Source: Tulasnella sp. 424
Lineage: Eukaryota; Basidiomycota; Agaricomycetes; Cantharellales; Tulasnellaceae
Direction: 5' to 3'
Length of the DNA: 64,000 bases
Assembly: GCA_019633425.1 (NCBI GenBank)
Contig: WSUB01000169.1
Location: 1-64,000, forward strand
How positions within the stretch are numbered: position 1 is the first letter of the stretch; every line of letters starts with the position of its first letter. The position numbers were made by a program, and so were the translations under genes. The notes beneath the pieces were generated by a model that was given only the letters and a program-made list of their open reading frames with translations, was not told where the DNA came from and made no database searches. Shown here piece after piece: positions 33,401 to 44,377 of this stretch.

Positions 33401-33618
33401 TTTTTGATTTTGGGTTGTTTGTCGTCTATGCATCTCCTCACTTTTCTGTACTCTCCTCCGATTGTATACACCATCCTATTAAATATTTGGGGCACTGCTT
33501 CCTTTCGGAATCCTTCTCAGGTGTGTCTCGAGTGAAGTAGCGATTACATATGCCGCGTTGTTTTGTCACCCTTCGCACGCGTCTCGAAATTGTTTGCTCT
33601 TTTACCTCGTCTCGCGTG

Positions 33619-35043
33619 ATGTCGCGTTACGCCTCTTTATCGCGTGCACTCCAACGCCAGGGAGTCAACGCCCGATATTCATCAACACTATCTTCATCAA
33701 GTTCTAAATCCAAAACCATCTTCTCAGGGATTCAGCCAACGGGTGTGCCACATGTAAGCTTCAAAATCGCCCACTTGCATTCGTGATAGGCCTCATTATC
33801 TGTAGCTCGGAAATCTTTTAGGAGCACTATCAAATTGGGTAGAGCTTCAAAACAATGCTGCTCCCAATGATACCGTCATATACTCCACAGTAGGTTACCA
33901 TGCAATAACGATGCCCCAAGACCCAAAAGTCCTGCGAGAGGACAGGCTCAACTCCCTGGCATGCTTGCTTGCCGTCGGAATAGATCCTAAACGGTCAATT
34001 CTTTTCTTACAAGATCAGGTGCGCGCTGCTTTCGTGATCCAATTTTTGCACGGGACCGTTAGTTAACAACGGAAGCAGATTCCGGAACACGCCGAATTGG
34101 CTTGGATTCTCAATTGCATTACACCAATGGGGAAGCTGCAGCGAATGACGACTTGGAAGGCAAGACACCTGCATTTCTTCGAGGGTCGAGAACTGACACA
34201 TGGGCACTGGAATAGTCCAAGCTTGCCGTCTCACGGAACGCAAATTCCGAGGATGAGGTTTCAGACAGCCTTCTCAACCTTGGGCTCTTTGCCTACCCAG
34301 TATTACAAACGGCTGATATCCTTCTTTACAAGTACGTCTCCTCGCACTTTCCCAAAACATACAGTTACCATCGTCATAGTGCGTTTGCTGATGGAGAGCT
34401 ATTGCAGGGCAACGCATGTTCCAGTCGGGGAAGATCAGCAGCAGCACCTCGAGCTCAGCCGCGACCTAGCCGACCTATTCAACCGAACCAACAAGTCGAA
34501 CATCTTCCCATTGCCCCAGCACATCATCAGTAAGCTTTCGTGCGCTTTCATGAACTATCACCTTCTCACATCGTGAACGTAGCACCCGCCAAGCGGATTC
34601 TTTCTCTCCGTGATCCAACGCAAAAGATGTCCAAGTCCGCACCGAACCCCAAATCACGTATCCTCATCACAGACGACTACAGCGAGATCCGAGCCAAAAT
34701 CCGCTCCGCCGTGACAGACTCGATGCCTTCTATATCCTACGACCCGGAGAACAGACCAGGAGTGGCCAATTTGCTCACCATCCTTGCCGCATGCTCGGGT
34801 ACCTCAAAGTCGGTCCCAGAACTCGCACAAGAATACAGCGCCAAGAACCACGCTGAGCTCAAAGCCGATGTTACTGAGGCCGTTGAACGCCTTGTTGGTC
34901 CGATAAGGGAGAATTATCGTCGTGTTCGCAATGACGAGGCATGGCTCCGTGAGGTCTCGAATGACGGCATTCAGAGAGCAAGGGAAATTGCTGTACGGAC
35001 CATGGAACAAGTCAAGCACCAGATAGGATTAGGTCCGCTATGA
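33619..35043 (+). CDS. MSW1: Mitochondrial tryptophanyl-tRNA synthetase
   Basis: The start at 33619 gives a basic, Ser-rich N-terminus suited to mitochondrial import; an in-frame ATG at 33550 is possible. The class I core is clear: SGIQPTGVPHLGNLLGA (the HIGH-type ATP motif), YHAITMPQDP, WILNCITPMGKLQRMT, FAYPVLQTADILLY, HVPVGEDQQQHLELSRDLA and DPTQKMSKSAPNP (KMSKS loop). The C-terminal helical part ends HQIGLGPL. It charges tRNA-Trp with tryptophan. Six exons are joined in phase. One intron, after GKLQRMTTWK, starts with GC (AAG/GCAAGA) and is a GC-AG intron. The length, about 370 residues, is normal for the bacterial/mitochondrial type. Confidence 0.93.
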
Positions 35044-35058
35044 TTATGCTATTATGTG

Positions 35059-35630
35059 CTTTCAGTTTAAACGCCGGGGGGGGGGGGGGAGAGCTGCGGT
35101 AGGCTGCCTTACCTTAGGGACCCCGCAGTAGCAGGGTTCTGCGGGAGGGTAAACTTGCGGTATCGAAATGCAGCTCCTGAGCTGGCTTTTTCTGTTGCGT
35201 GACAGGAGAGTCTTTTGTATTCTCGTAGATGATGGAATCCCGACTTCCCCTTTTGGACACAACACGCCCTCTCCCCTTTTTTCGCACTCGTCGAAAATCC
35301 AATCCTTGTCGATGGTCGCCGAGGACAGCAGCCAAGGGCCGCTAAAGTCTTCAAAGGCTCGCGCACCACGGTTTCAGTGGACGGAGGCGGCCATATGGAA
35401 CTTCATACACAATCATTTCACCGGATAGTAAGCGATCTTAGCAGCCGTTAACACCAGCGACAGGATGAGACGGTGAAGCAGGTTGCAAGAGCATAGTTGT
35501 CGGAGAGTCGCGGCGGACAAGTGCATTCATGCAAGACTGGTTGCATTTCCCCACTGCAGAACACTGCTACCGCGAGGTCCCTAAGGTAAGGCAGCCTACC
35601 GCAGACCCCTCCCCGGTTTAAACTGAAAAG
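35059..35630. mobile_element. TIR-flanked element, MITE-like
   Basis: About 75-80 bp at each end are near-perfect inverted repeats. The left end has CTTTCAGTTTAAAC, a G-run of about 14, then CTGCGGTAGGCTGCCTTACC and TTAGGGACC. The right end is the reverse complement of these blocks. The element is about 570 bp and lies 15 bp after the TrpRS stop codon. Inside, 35312-35428 encodes a short peptide (FQWTEAAIWNFIHNHF) that faintly resembles the first helix of a Myb/SANT-like domain. This may be a remnant of the parent transposon. I could not define a target-site duplication. Confidence 0.75.
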
Positions 35631-35941
35631 ATCTATTATTATATGCGAGTATAGATAGTAATGGGAAAATGCGACGGGGATGAGAGTGCTAGGCTCAGGC
35701 TCGCTGTACAGTCGAGTCCAAACAGAGCACAGTAACAAGGGAGTAGACTAAGAATGTATGAAGGGAGACTATTGTATGGGAGTTATGTGTAGATGTGAAT
35801 GCGAATGTGAATGGGAATGTGAGTGCCTGCGCGGCTCCATATTCCAGGAACACGGCAAGGTTTGATGATGGAAGTGGTGTATGCCGAAACACAATACCTA
35901 TAGAATAGACCAAGACGTGAAGGATAAAAGGTGGAGTTCAA

Positions 35942-36289
35942 TCACTGCATGACGGGGAAGTCGTAAACGCCAAGTGGCAGGTTGCGGAGAATCATCTGTT
36001 TCCAAATAGCAGGCGCAATGCTCGCACCCCAAGCAGCAACTTGGACCGCGATGCTGATAGCTTCAGGCCCTGAAGGTGTTGGGAGAACGAACGATACAGT
36101 GACACGGTCGCCTTGGCCCATCCAACCGAAACGATACACGACTCGAGGGTACATTCCGTGCGTCTGGGCTGGGGCTCCGGGAGGAGCACCGGAGAACAGG
36201 TACCGGTCCTCAACACCAACATCTCCCGCCATAGTGAAGGCGTAATCCGGAAGAGAAAGAAGGAAATTCATGAAGGCAGTGGATGGCAT
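35942..36289 (-). CDS. Small protein of unknown family, paralogue of 39032-39547
   Basis: It is 115 residues, beginning MPSTAFMNFLLSLPDYAFTM and ending APAIWKQMILRNL followed by GVYDFPVMQ. The second gene, at 39032-39547, shares NLPDAAYSMGG and APMIWRQMIINW at matching positions. A middle beta-rich part (RVTVSFVLPTPSG, then VQVAAWG) is also similar in layout. A probable intron lies in the 5' untranslated region. The function is unknown to me. The two copies flank the dynactin gene. Confidence 0.65.
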   Translation of the reverse strand: MPSTAFMNFLLSLPDYAFTMAGDVGVEDRYLFSGAPPGAPAQTHGMYPRVVYRFGWMGQGDRVTVSFVLPTPSGPEAISIAVQVAAWGASIAPAIWKQMILRNLPLGVYDFPVMQ

Positions 36290-37480
36290 TCTATTAGGCC
36301 GGACGCTGAGCGGTCAGTCGACCTGCCGAGAATTCAAGCGATAGTCAGCACTCACAGGAAGGAGAATTAGGCTAAGCCGAAAGCGAATAGAGAGGAGATA
36401 GTGGTAAGTAGAGATAGCTGCTTAACGCTGCTGATGGGATGGAGGGCCTGGCTGCATTGCGTGGCGATTATAAAAAGGATAAAGACAGCATTGCCTTCAT
36501 CGACTTTTGGGACCTTCTTGAGGGCGATTATGTACGACGAAAGAGGATTAAGGAGCCTCATAGCCCCTAAGTGAAGCCGTAGAGGATACAGATCAACTCT
36601 TTCGAGTGTAAAGAGCAGGGGCGACCTCCCCCTCAAACTCTCGCCGCCCTGGTAGTCACGAAGCGTCATAGGTGGAAACAGATGTGGATTCCGAGGCCCA
36701 AATCAGCCGTCCACACTTCAGATTTTCGGTTTGGATTCCGTATGGTTTACCGATTCTGTGACTTGTCTGGCGGCAACGAGCCTCGAAGCGCCGTCAGCAT
36801 AGCCTCTGGTGATGTCGACGTGCAATACTGATCCTCTAATAGCAGATACTTGAGTATGCATAAAGTGTGGGATTGATTCGAAGTTGTTTGGGAACATGTC
36901 GGAGTGGCGTATGGCAATGCCCAAAAAGGGAATCAACTTGCCGGACCAAGAATTTAGTCATGGGAACAAAGGCGGCCAACACGCATGCCAATCAGTGGAC
37001 TACCGTCACAGAGAAAGTCTGAAAAGCTGGAAAAACCCCCTCAAGTGCCAAACTCCCATAGCTGGGCCCAACCTAGTCGACGACAAGGAGCAAGTAGATG
37101 CCGGCAGAGACCAAGACCCGAACACCAGTCCCCTTCGATATGGTATCCCACAAGCAGCAAAAACTTCGCCAACTAGTGTGGCGTAGGACAGAAATAAGAC
37201 GCAACCATATATAGCTACCTGGAGGGAGGTATTGTGGCAAAGTTGATGATGTAGAGGTGGGGCGTCAGGTCGGACGTACACACACCAATGAGAGGTGGAT
37301 TTGCTAGCGATCCTCCACTGCTAGTCTACCTGCATGTTGAAAGTGGCATAAGCCGGAGGATTCGGAGACAGAGATCGTTGAGGCCGGGCGCCGTTTTCTG
37401 AGGGTTAGGGCAGTGATAAACCTGTCCCCGCCATGTGCTCCATGTTAACGAAGTGGATGACTTCAAATTTTCAACCCTAC
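36290..37480. other. Intergenic, no gene recognised
   Basis: Open frames of about 70-100 codons are present on both strands but have no recognisable pattern or splice support. Nothing is claimed here. Confidence 0.4.
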
Positions 37481-38434
37481 TTATTCCTTAAAAGAGACGA
37501 GTCCCCGCTCTTCCTTAGCTTTCTCTAATTGCTCAACACGATCTTCCGCCTCCGCCAGCAAATCGTTCCACGAGACGAACAGCTCAGACAAGATGGTAAC
37601 CTAGAATGCAGTCAGTTGGGACTTCGAGCAAGCTGGATTTTAAAAACTGACTCACATGGGATGCATAGCTTTGCAGAATATTCGATATTCGTGCTTCGAT
37701 GCGGTCGTACATTTCAAGGTCTTGCTGGCTCGCCACCTCAAGTGCTTGTAGCCGTGTCTTAAGCGCCTCATGCTCTAGAAAAAAGTGGAATACACAGTTT
37801 ATTCCGAGGACTCTTCTCCGCAATACACACGTCCTGTGCTTGCCTGGTAGCTTGCCTGCTGCGCTGACTCCTTTGCTGTCCAGAGCGTCGATCTCCCGGA
37901 GGTCCCGATCCGCCGCTCGGATATCCGGTTCAAGCTCAGCCAGTAGTGTCTCAAATTCCTGATCAGGCATTGTATCATACATTGGTATCTCGGAGGAGCC
38001 GACTGGGGATGTGGCTGCGGCTGGGGATAACAAGTGGGCATACTGATTGTCTAAAACAGTTGGGGTCAGTATGCCGGTCGCAGGAGGAAATAGACTGTGT
38101 ACTTGCAGTTTTTGATGAACTTTCTACAGCTCTCGTTCGTCTCTAGCGCATCATTTAGCTTGGCTTGGATTTCCTCTGCGCGGTGGAAGAGATCTCGAGA
38201 ACTTGACACTTCCGCGGATTTCGACTCTGATGCGGCTTTGAGACCAAGTACAAGTGCTTCTAACCATTTTATCCTAAGATTGAGGGACGTGATGGGATCA
38301 ATGGAAGCCGGCCGAGGAGGCGGAGGAGAGGTTGGTGGCGAGGTTACGTGGGAGGTGTGAAAAGAGGGATGTCCGCGAATTGACATGTGGTGAGTTCGGT
38401 CCCCAAGAAAAGCACTGCCGAGGCCAGAGTTCAT
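37481..38434 (-). CDS. Dynactin subunit 3 (p24/p22) homologue
   Basis: The spliced product has a proline-rich N-terminus, then LNLRIKWLEALVLGLK, which matches the start of the dynactin p24 coiled coil. Long helices follow (EFETLLAELEPDIRAADRDL, EHEALKTRLQALEVASQQDL) and a C-terminus SELFVSWNDLLAEAEDRVE. Four GT-AG introns are inferred from frame changes. p24 is part of the dynactin shoulder/sidearm complex that supports dynein-driven transport along microtubules. Coiled-coil content and the conserved FVSWNDLL-type end support the call. It is somewhat longer at the N-terminus than animal p24. Confidence 0.8.
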
Positions 38435-39031
38435 GGTTTAGTTCTTTTAGCGGCAGAACACCCCAGGCTGAGAGCGTAGTTTCGCTTGCCGCTGGGTTCG
38501 GGTTGTTTGGGTGTTGTTCAGAGGAGTCAATCTCACGTTTTAGTCAGCAAACTCCGAACCCCGCCTGTTCAAACCAATCATCAGTGCAATTAGCGTCCAC
38601 TTTAATTCCTCGACGTGATCTTCCCCATGGCATGCGACTGGTGGTAACTTTCTGGCTACATATCAGGTGTTTGCTGAGCCTGGGCAAGGCCTAGCCTGGT
38701 GAGGTGGCCTGGTCTCACTGCCTTGGACGGGGAACGCAATTGTCTGCTTCATGAAGGCGGATCACCCTGCCGCACGCACGATTTCACTCTCAGTCCCAAC
38801 CTTATAATTCTGGCCTGTCTACTCGATGGCTGTTCTGATTTCCAAGCCTAAGGCGCACGATGGATAGCACAGGATGGGGCAAACACTTGGGCAAGCCCAT
38901 GTGCGCCACAGACCTATATCCATAGTACTACATGGTAATTAAGTACAATCATAAGAGGAAGAAATACAAGGTCCGAAAGTAAGAAAATGTATCGAAAGAC
39001 ATAGCCGCCGGATCAACAAAAGTCAACACCC
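38435..39031. other. Intergenic, no gene recognised
   Basis: The dynactin gene's promoter side and the 3' end of the next minus-strand gene lie here. No coding pattern is seen. Confidence 0.4.
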
Positions 39032-39547
39032 TCAAGAGTTCAGGTGCGACAAAAACATTCCATGACCTGGTGTTCTAATCCAATTGATGATCATTTGTCG
39101 CCATATCATTGGAGCATAACCAGGATATGAAGAAAGTCCGTCTCTCCAATGAGCGCTGTGTATCCCAACAAACACCGTCTCGTTGTCCACGTTGTCGATT
39201 GCTGGTCGATGAAATGCAACAATGACACCTCTGAAGCTTCCCCATTGAGCCATAAGTGGTTCATAAGATACGGAGGGCCAGTTGGTCAATTTGTCCTCCT
39301 CCGAAGCATCCGATGGTGCCGAGGAGAAAAGCACCCCCCGCGTGTAGGGCATGAGCGGGCCCCCCATAGAGTAAGCTGCGTCCGGAAGATTCATCATCCA
39401 ATACAGCATGCTCTGAGATACGGTTATATTGGGGAGCTCCCAAATAGGTTGGCGCGGTGGAAGCTTTGTGTACTGAAAGGGAAGTTCGAGCTTGGTCAGT
39501 GGAAGCTCATTTGCAACCTAATCCCCAGTTCTCACTAAAGAAGGCAT
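39032..39547 (-). CDS. Small protein of unknown family, paralogue of 35942-36289
   Basis: Two exons, complement(join(39032..39472, 39536..39547)), give 150 residues. The 12-nt first exon encodes MPSL and joins YTKLPPRQPIW through a 63-nt GT-AG intron. Conserved points with the paralogue are LPDAAYSMGG near the N-terminus and APMIWRQMIINW near the C-terminus. There is no signal peptide, membrane span or known motif. The pair suggests a local duplication around the dynactin gene. Confidence 0.65.
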
Positions 39548-41020
39548 ATAGATCCGATACACAGGAGTCTGTGAAGAGGTCTGGACCTGCCGTCAGCGAT
39601 TACCTGGCTCCTTCCGCGCGACGAAGACCTACTCGAATAGTCGTGAGGAAGCGGTGATGGCTCCAAAAAGGTGTTTTCCACTAGGGCGATTCAATGAGAG
39701 AGTGAAGGTGGTTTACACCGACAACGCTTGCTCTTGAGGAAGTGATCTCTTATATACGGGGCTGGCTTCGGTCTCGAGTGAATTCGAATGGGCATCGAGA
39801 GCGGCGCAACACGCGCTTTGAGGTCAAGTAAACCCCCGGTATTCCTCCCTCCCATATGATTGCATAACCGCAGAAACCGTGGATCCTGGACATGGCGGGC
39901 TGAAGACGGAAACAAATGAGAGGCGCAAGGAGCTTTCGACGGGAGCCATAACACACATTGCACCCCCACAGCGAGCTACCGTTGTCGTGGACGACTTCGG
40001 TTCGAGATCGAGATCGTCAACTGAATTGAATCAGGGAAAAGAGAAATTTCGATTATAGTCATGCTCGCTAGACCTGGTGAAATACCGGCAAACTAGGCGG
40101 GCTGGGTCACGAATCGGGCGGCGCTGGATCAGGAGTGCTTGTCAGGACAAGTGAGCGGGACATGCCGATGAGGTTGCTGGCCGTTGAAACAACGTCAAAA
40201 GTGATGTACTTCCACCCGATTTCTGCCACCCGTTTTGCTAAATCTGGCAAAATTGTACCGAAGCGAAATGACCTAGGGCCCCTTGTTACCATGTCTGCCG
40301 AGAACCTTGTCCACAATGCACAAAAAATTGACACGCACGCATGAGGCACGACTAAAGTCGGCGCTAGGGGAGGGACCGAGGATGGAAAAACTTGCAATGG
40401 GCGGATTCGGGTGAGTGGCGCAAGAAGCCAAGTTTGGTGGAGGAAATCGCGGATCGATCACTTGGTTTCTTGAGATGAAAGACCGGCGATTGATGGGAAT
40501 CCCCAATTCAAAATGCTCTGGGCTTGAAATTTTTACGTTGTATATTGGTCTTTGAGAAGGCGAGGACAATACGAGAACAGAACTGGTATATGGAGTTTGA
40601 GAGGTCCCCTGAGTACCGAGATTAGCATGCGTGTAAACAAAGTAAGGCTTTCTTTATGGTCCCGCCCCGTGAGATCCCAGAACGAAACCCGCACGATTGG
40701 ATCCCTCAAATCTCTCATCCTCAGGTTTTGATATGCATGTACACAGCACTAGAAGATCTAGACTAGAACATGTGGCAGACGCTTGCTCGCACGTCACCCG
40801 CTCGCCTCTCACCTTCTGAGTCCGGTATTTCGAGCAACCTTGCGCCACCAAAGTTAAACGCGTTTCAGCATGACAGAAATACTGACAGTGCAGCCCTAAG
40901 ACAACCCTAATCTACTCATGGAAGTTGGCAGCTCCTACGTCCCTGAAGTGACGCAGTTGTGGAATTTTTGAATTTGCCGTATTCCCATGAATAGCATTCC
41001 TAATTCACGTCATCGCAAAG
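39548..41020. other. Intergenic, no gene recognised
   Basis: About 1.5 kb. Several open frames up to 98 codons have no recognisable content and no paralogue in the window. I see no RNA gene. Confidence 0.4.
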
Positions 41021-42572
41021 TCAGTGAAATTGGTCCCAGTTAAGTGTTGGGAAAGTGTTGATGCGACGAACCACGCAATCGTCTTCTGGTTCAGCCTTTG
41101 GAACAGGCAAGCCTTCTTCCCAATCTTTGGCAAGAAGCTGGTCTATGACGACGCCGATTCTGTGCGTCCGGATGTCACTGCTCCAATTCAGTTTCGTCAT
41201 TGTATCGTACACTGCGCTTCTCCCGAGATGGCAGCTACGCGCAGGAACGCGCTCATCAGTAATATGACAACGACGATTCGGGTTTGATGACCGACCGGCT
41301 TTCCATGGCATATCCAGCTATTGCGCACGACGACATAACCCCATTGCAAGCACCCATAGCGATAACGTCAGCAGTGTGGTAGACATGGGTGATGTGCATC
41401 GTCGAAGGCTTAGGTGGCAATCAGCTGTGGCATCCGGGAAATTCGGGCTCAAGATAAACATACAGGAGACGGGAGGTGCAGACGACGAGCCGCCATCTTT
41501 TCACCTGGCGCTTCGAACGCCACCACAGGGACGCCAAATGTAACCCCTAAAAGTCCGGCTAATGCGCCACCTAGACTGTGACCTATCATCGAACACGAGT
41601 GAGTTAGCCGGGTCAGTGCACAGGGCGGGGCGAGCGTGTCGGAACTCACCGACGACCCAGATGTTCGCGTTGGGATAGAGGTATGTGACGTTATTATACA
41701 GGTTCTGTCGAAACGAGTAGTAAGCATCTTCGAACACGAGGATAGAGAGCGTTTCTCATCACTTACCGTACCGATTGTGTAGAACAAAGACTCCTCTACA
41801 AGGGATTGTTCCAAGCAGTCCTGGTCGCATTTCCACCCTCCTCCATAGCAGTCGCACACGGTCGTCCATGACCAATCAACCCGCGCACAGCAGCAAGAAA
41901 AGAGCAAGTTATCGTTAAACTTGTCCTTCCTAACGGTTGGTCCCCCTCCTCCAAGAACCCCTGCGGACGTGCCTTTGATGGATAAGACTACGGTGCTTTC
42001 GTCGGCAGACACGAAAATGTGACCGCGGAACCCGTCGGCATCAGGCTCCCAGCCGAACGGAGAGCTCTAACAGTGGTGCGTCTATGATTAACTTTCAATA
42101 CAACAGCGCTTTTAAACGATCCGTTACTTACCTTGTTCCAGTTGTCTGTTAGATTATACCAACCATCATCGCCCGGTTCAAGGTAAGCGTTGTTCGTCAT
42201 CTTGGCCAGCTCCAGGAGAGCTTCCCTGCTCGTCGGATCAGGAGCGACGATTTCATCCTCCTCCCAATCCAGTGTCTCCACGATCCTCTCCGTCCTAGCC
42301 CGCCGACGTGCCCGGTGAAAGTCGGCCTGAAGTTTGGGTCGCGGGACCTTGGTCCTTCGCGTCGTCACCGAGTGCGTCGAAGCAGCTGAAAATGCTTCGG
42401 GAACGTCGTGAAAGATGATTTTGGAGTCGTCCATTACGGCGTGGAGATGCCGCAGCTGGAAAGTTAACGGCTGTGGTGTGTTTGCCACATGGGGTTGAAA
42501 GAGGTCTTGAGACGGAGGTGATGTTGTGAGCCCAAAGAGCGAAAGGGCCGAGCTCAGTACTGATAGCAGCAT
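41021..42572 (-). CDS. ATG15: Autophagy-related lipase ATG15
   Basis: The spliced product starts with a hydrophobic N-terminal segment (LLSVLSSALSLFGLTT), the single signal-anchor of this family. Landmarks of ATG15 follow: SSPFGWEPDADGFRGHIFVS, STVVLSIKGTSAGVLGGG, DNLLFSCCCARVDWSW, CLEQSLVEESLFY and the lipase elbow GHSLGGALAGLLG with the nucleophile Ser. After these come VPVVAFEAPGEKMAARRLHL, HVYHTADVIAMGACNG (catalytic Asp), AIAGYAMESRCHLG and DIRTHRIGVVID (catalytic His). It breaks down membranes of autophagic and Cvt bodies in the vacuole. Six exons join in phase. It is divergent from a broken NTH1 copy; its own 5' part is duplicated at 47930-48460. Confidence 0.92.
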
Positions 42573-42659
42573 CGCTTGCTCGTTCGCTGAGGTCGGAGGT
42601 TAGGGGAACCAAGAGCGGAGTCGGTGGTCGTATGATGAATGACGAAAGGTTAGAATTGA

Positions 42660-43035
42660 AATTAGGGGCCAAAGCGTAGACAAAGCTTACATCCGCAGTT
42701 TGTTTGGTTTTCAACTTGGAGTTTGCCGGCGTCTCGGATTTTCACTTTCACCCACTTTTACAAATACCCTCTTCTGGCTCAATTACTGCGAGTATTAGCT
42801 CCTGCATCCATAATTCCTCGTATTACGTGTGGCCGCCTTGCCTTCATCGCGCCGAGCACACCAACGCTAACGTTAGCGACCTCAGCCAACGTGGGCCGGC
42901 AGGTGCGCGTTTTTCGCGGGGATCCAACACCGGCGCGTATAAACCACTCCCCAGAAACGCGCAGCACCTAGCAATCAGGAAGAGTCGACGCCACTAGACC
43001 TAGAAGATTCACATTCTCCGCCACCACCCGCGTGC
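42660..43035 (+). pseudogene. 5' stub of NTH1 plus shared promoter
   Basis: This region matches 48420-48830: the ATG15 upstream region and the first exon, intron and start of exon 2 of NTH1. The matching coding part includes the sequence for STPLDLEDS followed by SPPPPA. In this copy the NTH1 start codon has become GTG (AACGTGGGCCGG versus AACATGGGGAGG), and similarity stops near 43035. It cannot make the enzyme. The intact divergent partner here is ATG15. Confidence 0.8.
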
Positions 43036-44377
43036 AAGTGGCGATGGAAACGAGGGCTTGATCTAGCGCTGTCGTTCGAAAGGCAGCTGCAGACGCTGAG
43101 ATACTCCCCCAGTGCATTCGAGCCACCTCAATCTATTCCCCAATCATCATAATCTGAATGTAGCCAAATCACTGACCCTGATCCAGACATGCGGATGGTC
43201 TTGAGACGGCAGGACAGCGCACATAATGCATTAAAGAGTTCGTGGCTGTGCGCAAAAGATCAAATCTCCGTAAGAGCTGGAGGAGCCTATCGACCTGCCG
43301 GGGGGTCGTCAACTGGGAGAGAAACCATTTCCCTGTCATACTCGAATCGTCGATGCTCGAAATAATGAACGATTCGGGGTATTTGATTACTAGCTATAGT
43401 AGAGCCAATTGACCGTGATCATGATGTTCACAGCGAGCTCGTTGGCCGTAATTTTGTCCCCAAAGGCCTGAAGAGCGAGATCAATGGTTTCGGAAAAGAA
43501 ATCCCAATGAGCACTGCATGCGAATCGATATTGTTGCATTTGGTATCGTGTTGGGATTAGATTAGACAACGGCGGAGGAATCTTGACGCTTGGTCAGTCG
43601 AAACGGGGAGACACTTTGTCTCCGTTGGTGCTATATATATCCCTCTCTTGGCACAATCCCCCTAGCCCGAAACCCCCCGCTAGCGTCACGCATCCTCCCA
43701 GTAAGCCCAAGACTTTGCTCGCACACTTTATATTACGGTCCTGTTGAGGAAATCGTGGCTGGGTGGACGACCGGCGCTCGAGGCAGGCTTCGGCGAAGGA
43801 ACAAGATGATACTGCTGTTGGGGGAACTGATCTCCTAACTATGAAACGTGCTCAGCAACGCTTGATCGTTCTTCGAACTCGTAGACGCTCGAGCTACCAG
43901 CTTGTGATTTTGCTGTACGTCGAGACGGATGCAGGATACTGAGTTATCTAGTAATTGAGAAATCGGTGGACAAGGGCTGCTGTAAATATTCTCGCTCGCT
44001 TTGTCGAGCCTAACCTTTCGAATTCTGGGAGGAATGTTTGATGGCAAGGTCTAGGCTGAAGTTTGCTATGATTGTTCGTTGCGGTGTCGTTGGAGGGCGA
44101 CATGCCCCGGCGCGTCCCGAGTTATTCAATTAGCCCATAGGAAAGGAGGTTGGCAACGTCTGCCCAGACCCAAGGACTCTGCCGATCGTCCGCCTGACTG
44201 GGGTGGGAAAGGACAGGTCGACTGGTATAAATAAAGCACCTCTAAACATCCTCTTCCCGCAACTTTCAACGTTCCTGCACCGCTCCTTCGCACCGACCTT
44301 CTCGCCTTCACTCATCAACCTCTTGCTCACACTCTTAGCCCTCTTCCCTCTCCACCCACCAACTCTTAGCTTTCAAA
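43036..44377. promoter_or_regulatory. Intergenic region; TATA-like box before the coiled-coil gene
   Basis: No gene is recognised between 43036 and about 44200. TATAAATAAAG at about 44226-44236 is followed by a long C/T-rich leader up to the ATG at 44378. This is a good promoter for the plus-strand gene. A CTATATATATCC sequence near 43630 is another TATA-like stretch with no clear gene. Confidence 0.5.

Noticed and set aside
35075..35620. CRISPR-like or LTR reading of the repeats flanking 35.1-35.6 kb
   Set aside because: The repeats are inverted and occur once at each end, so a TIR element fits and an array or LTR does not.
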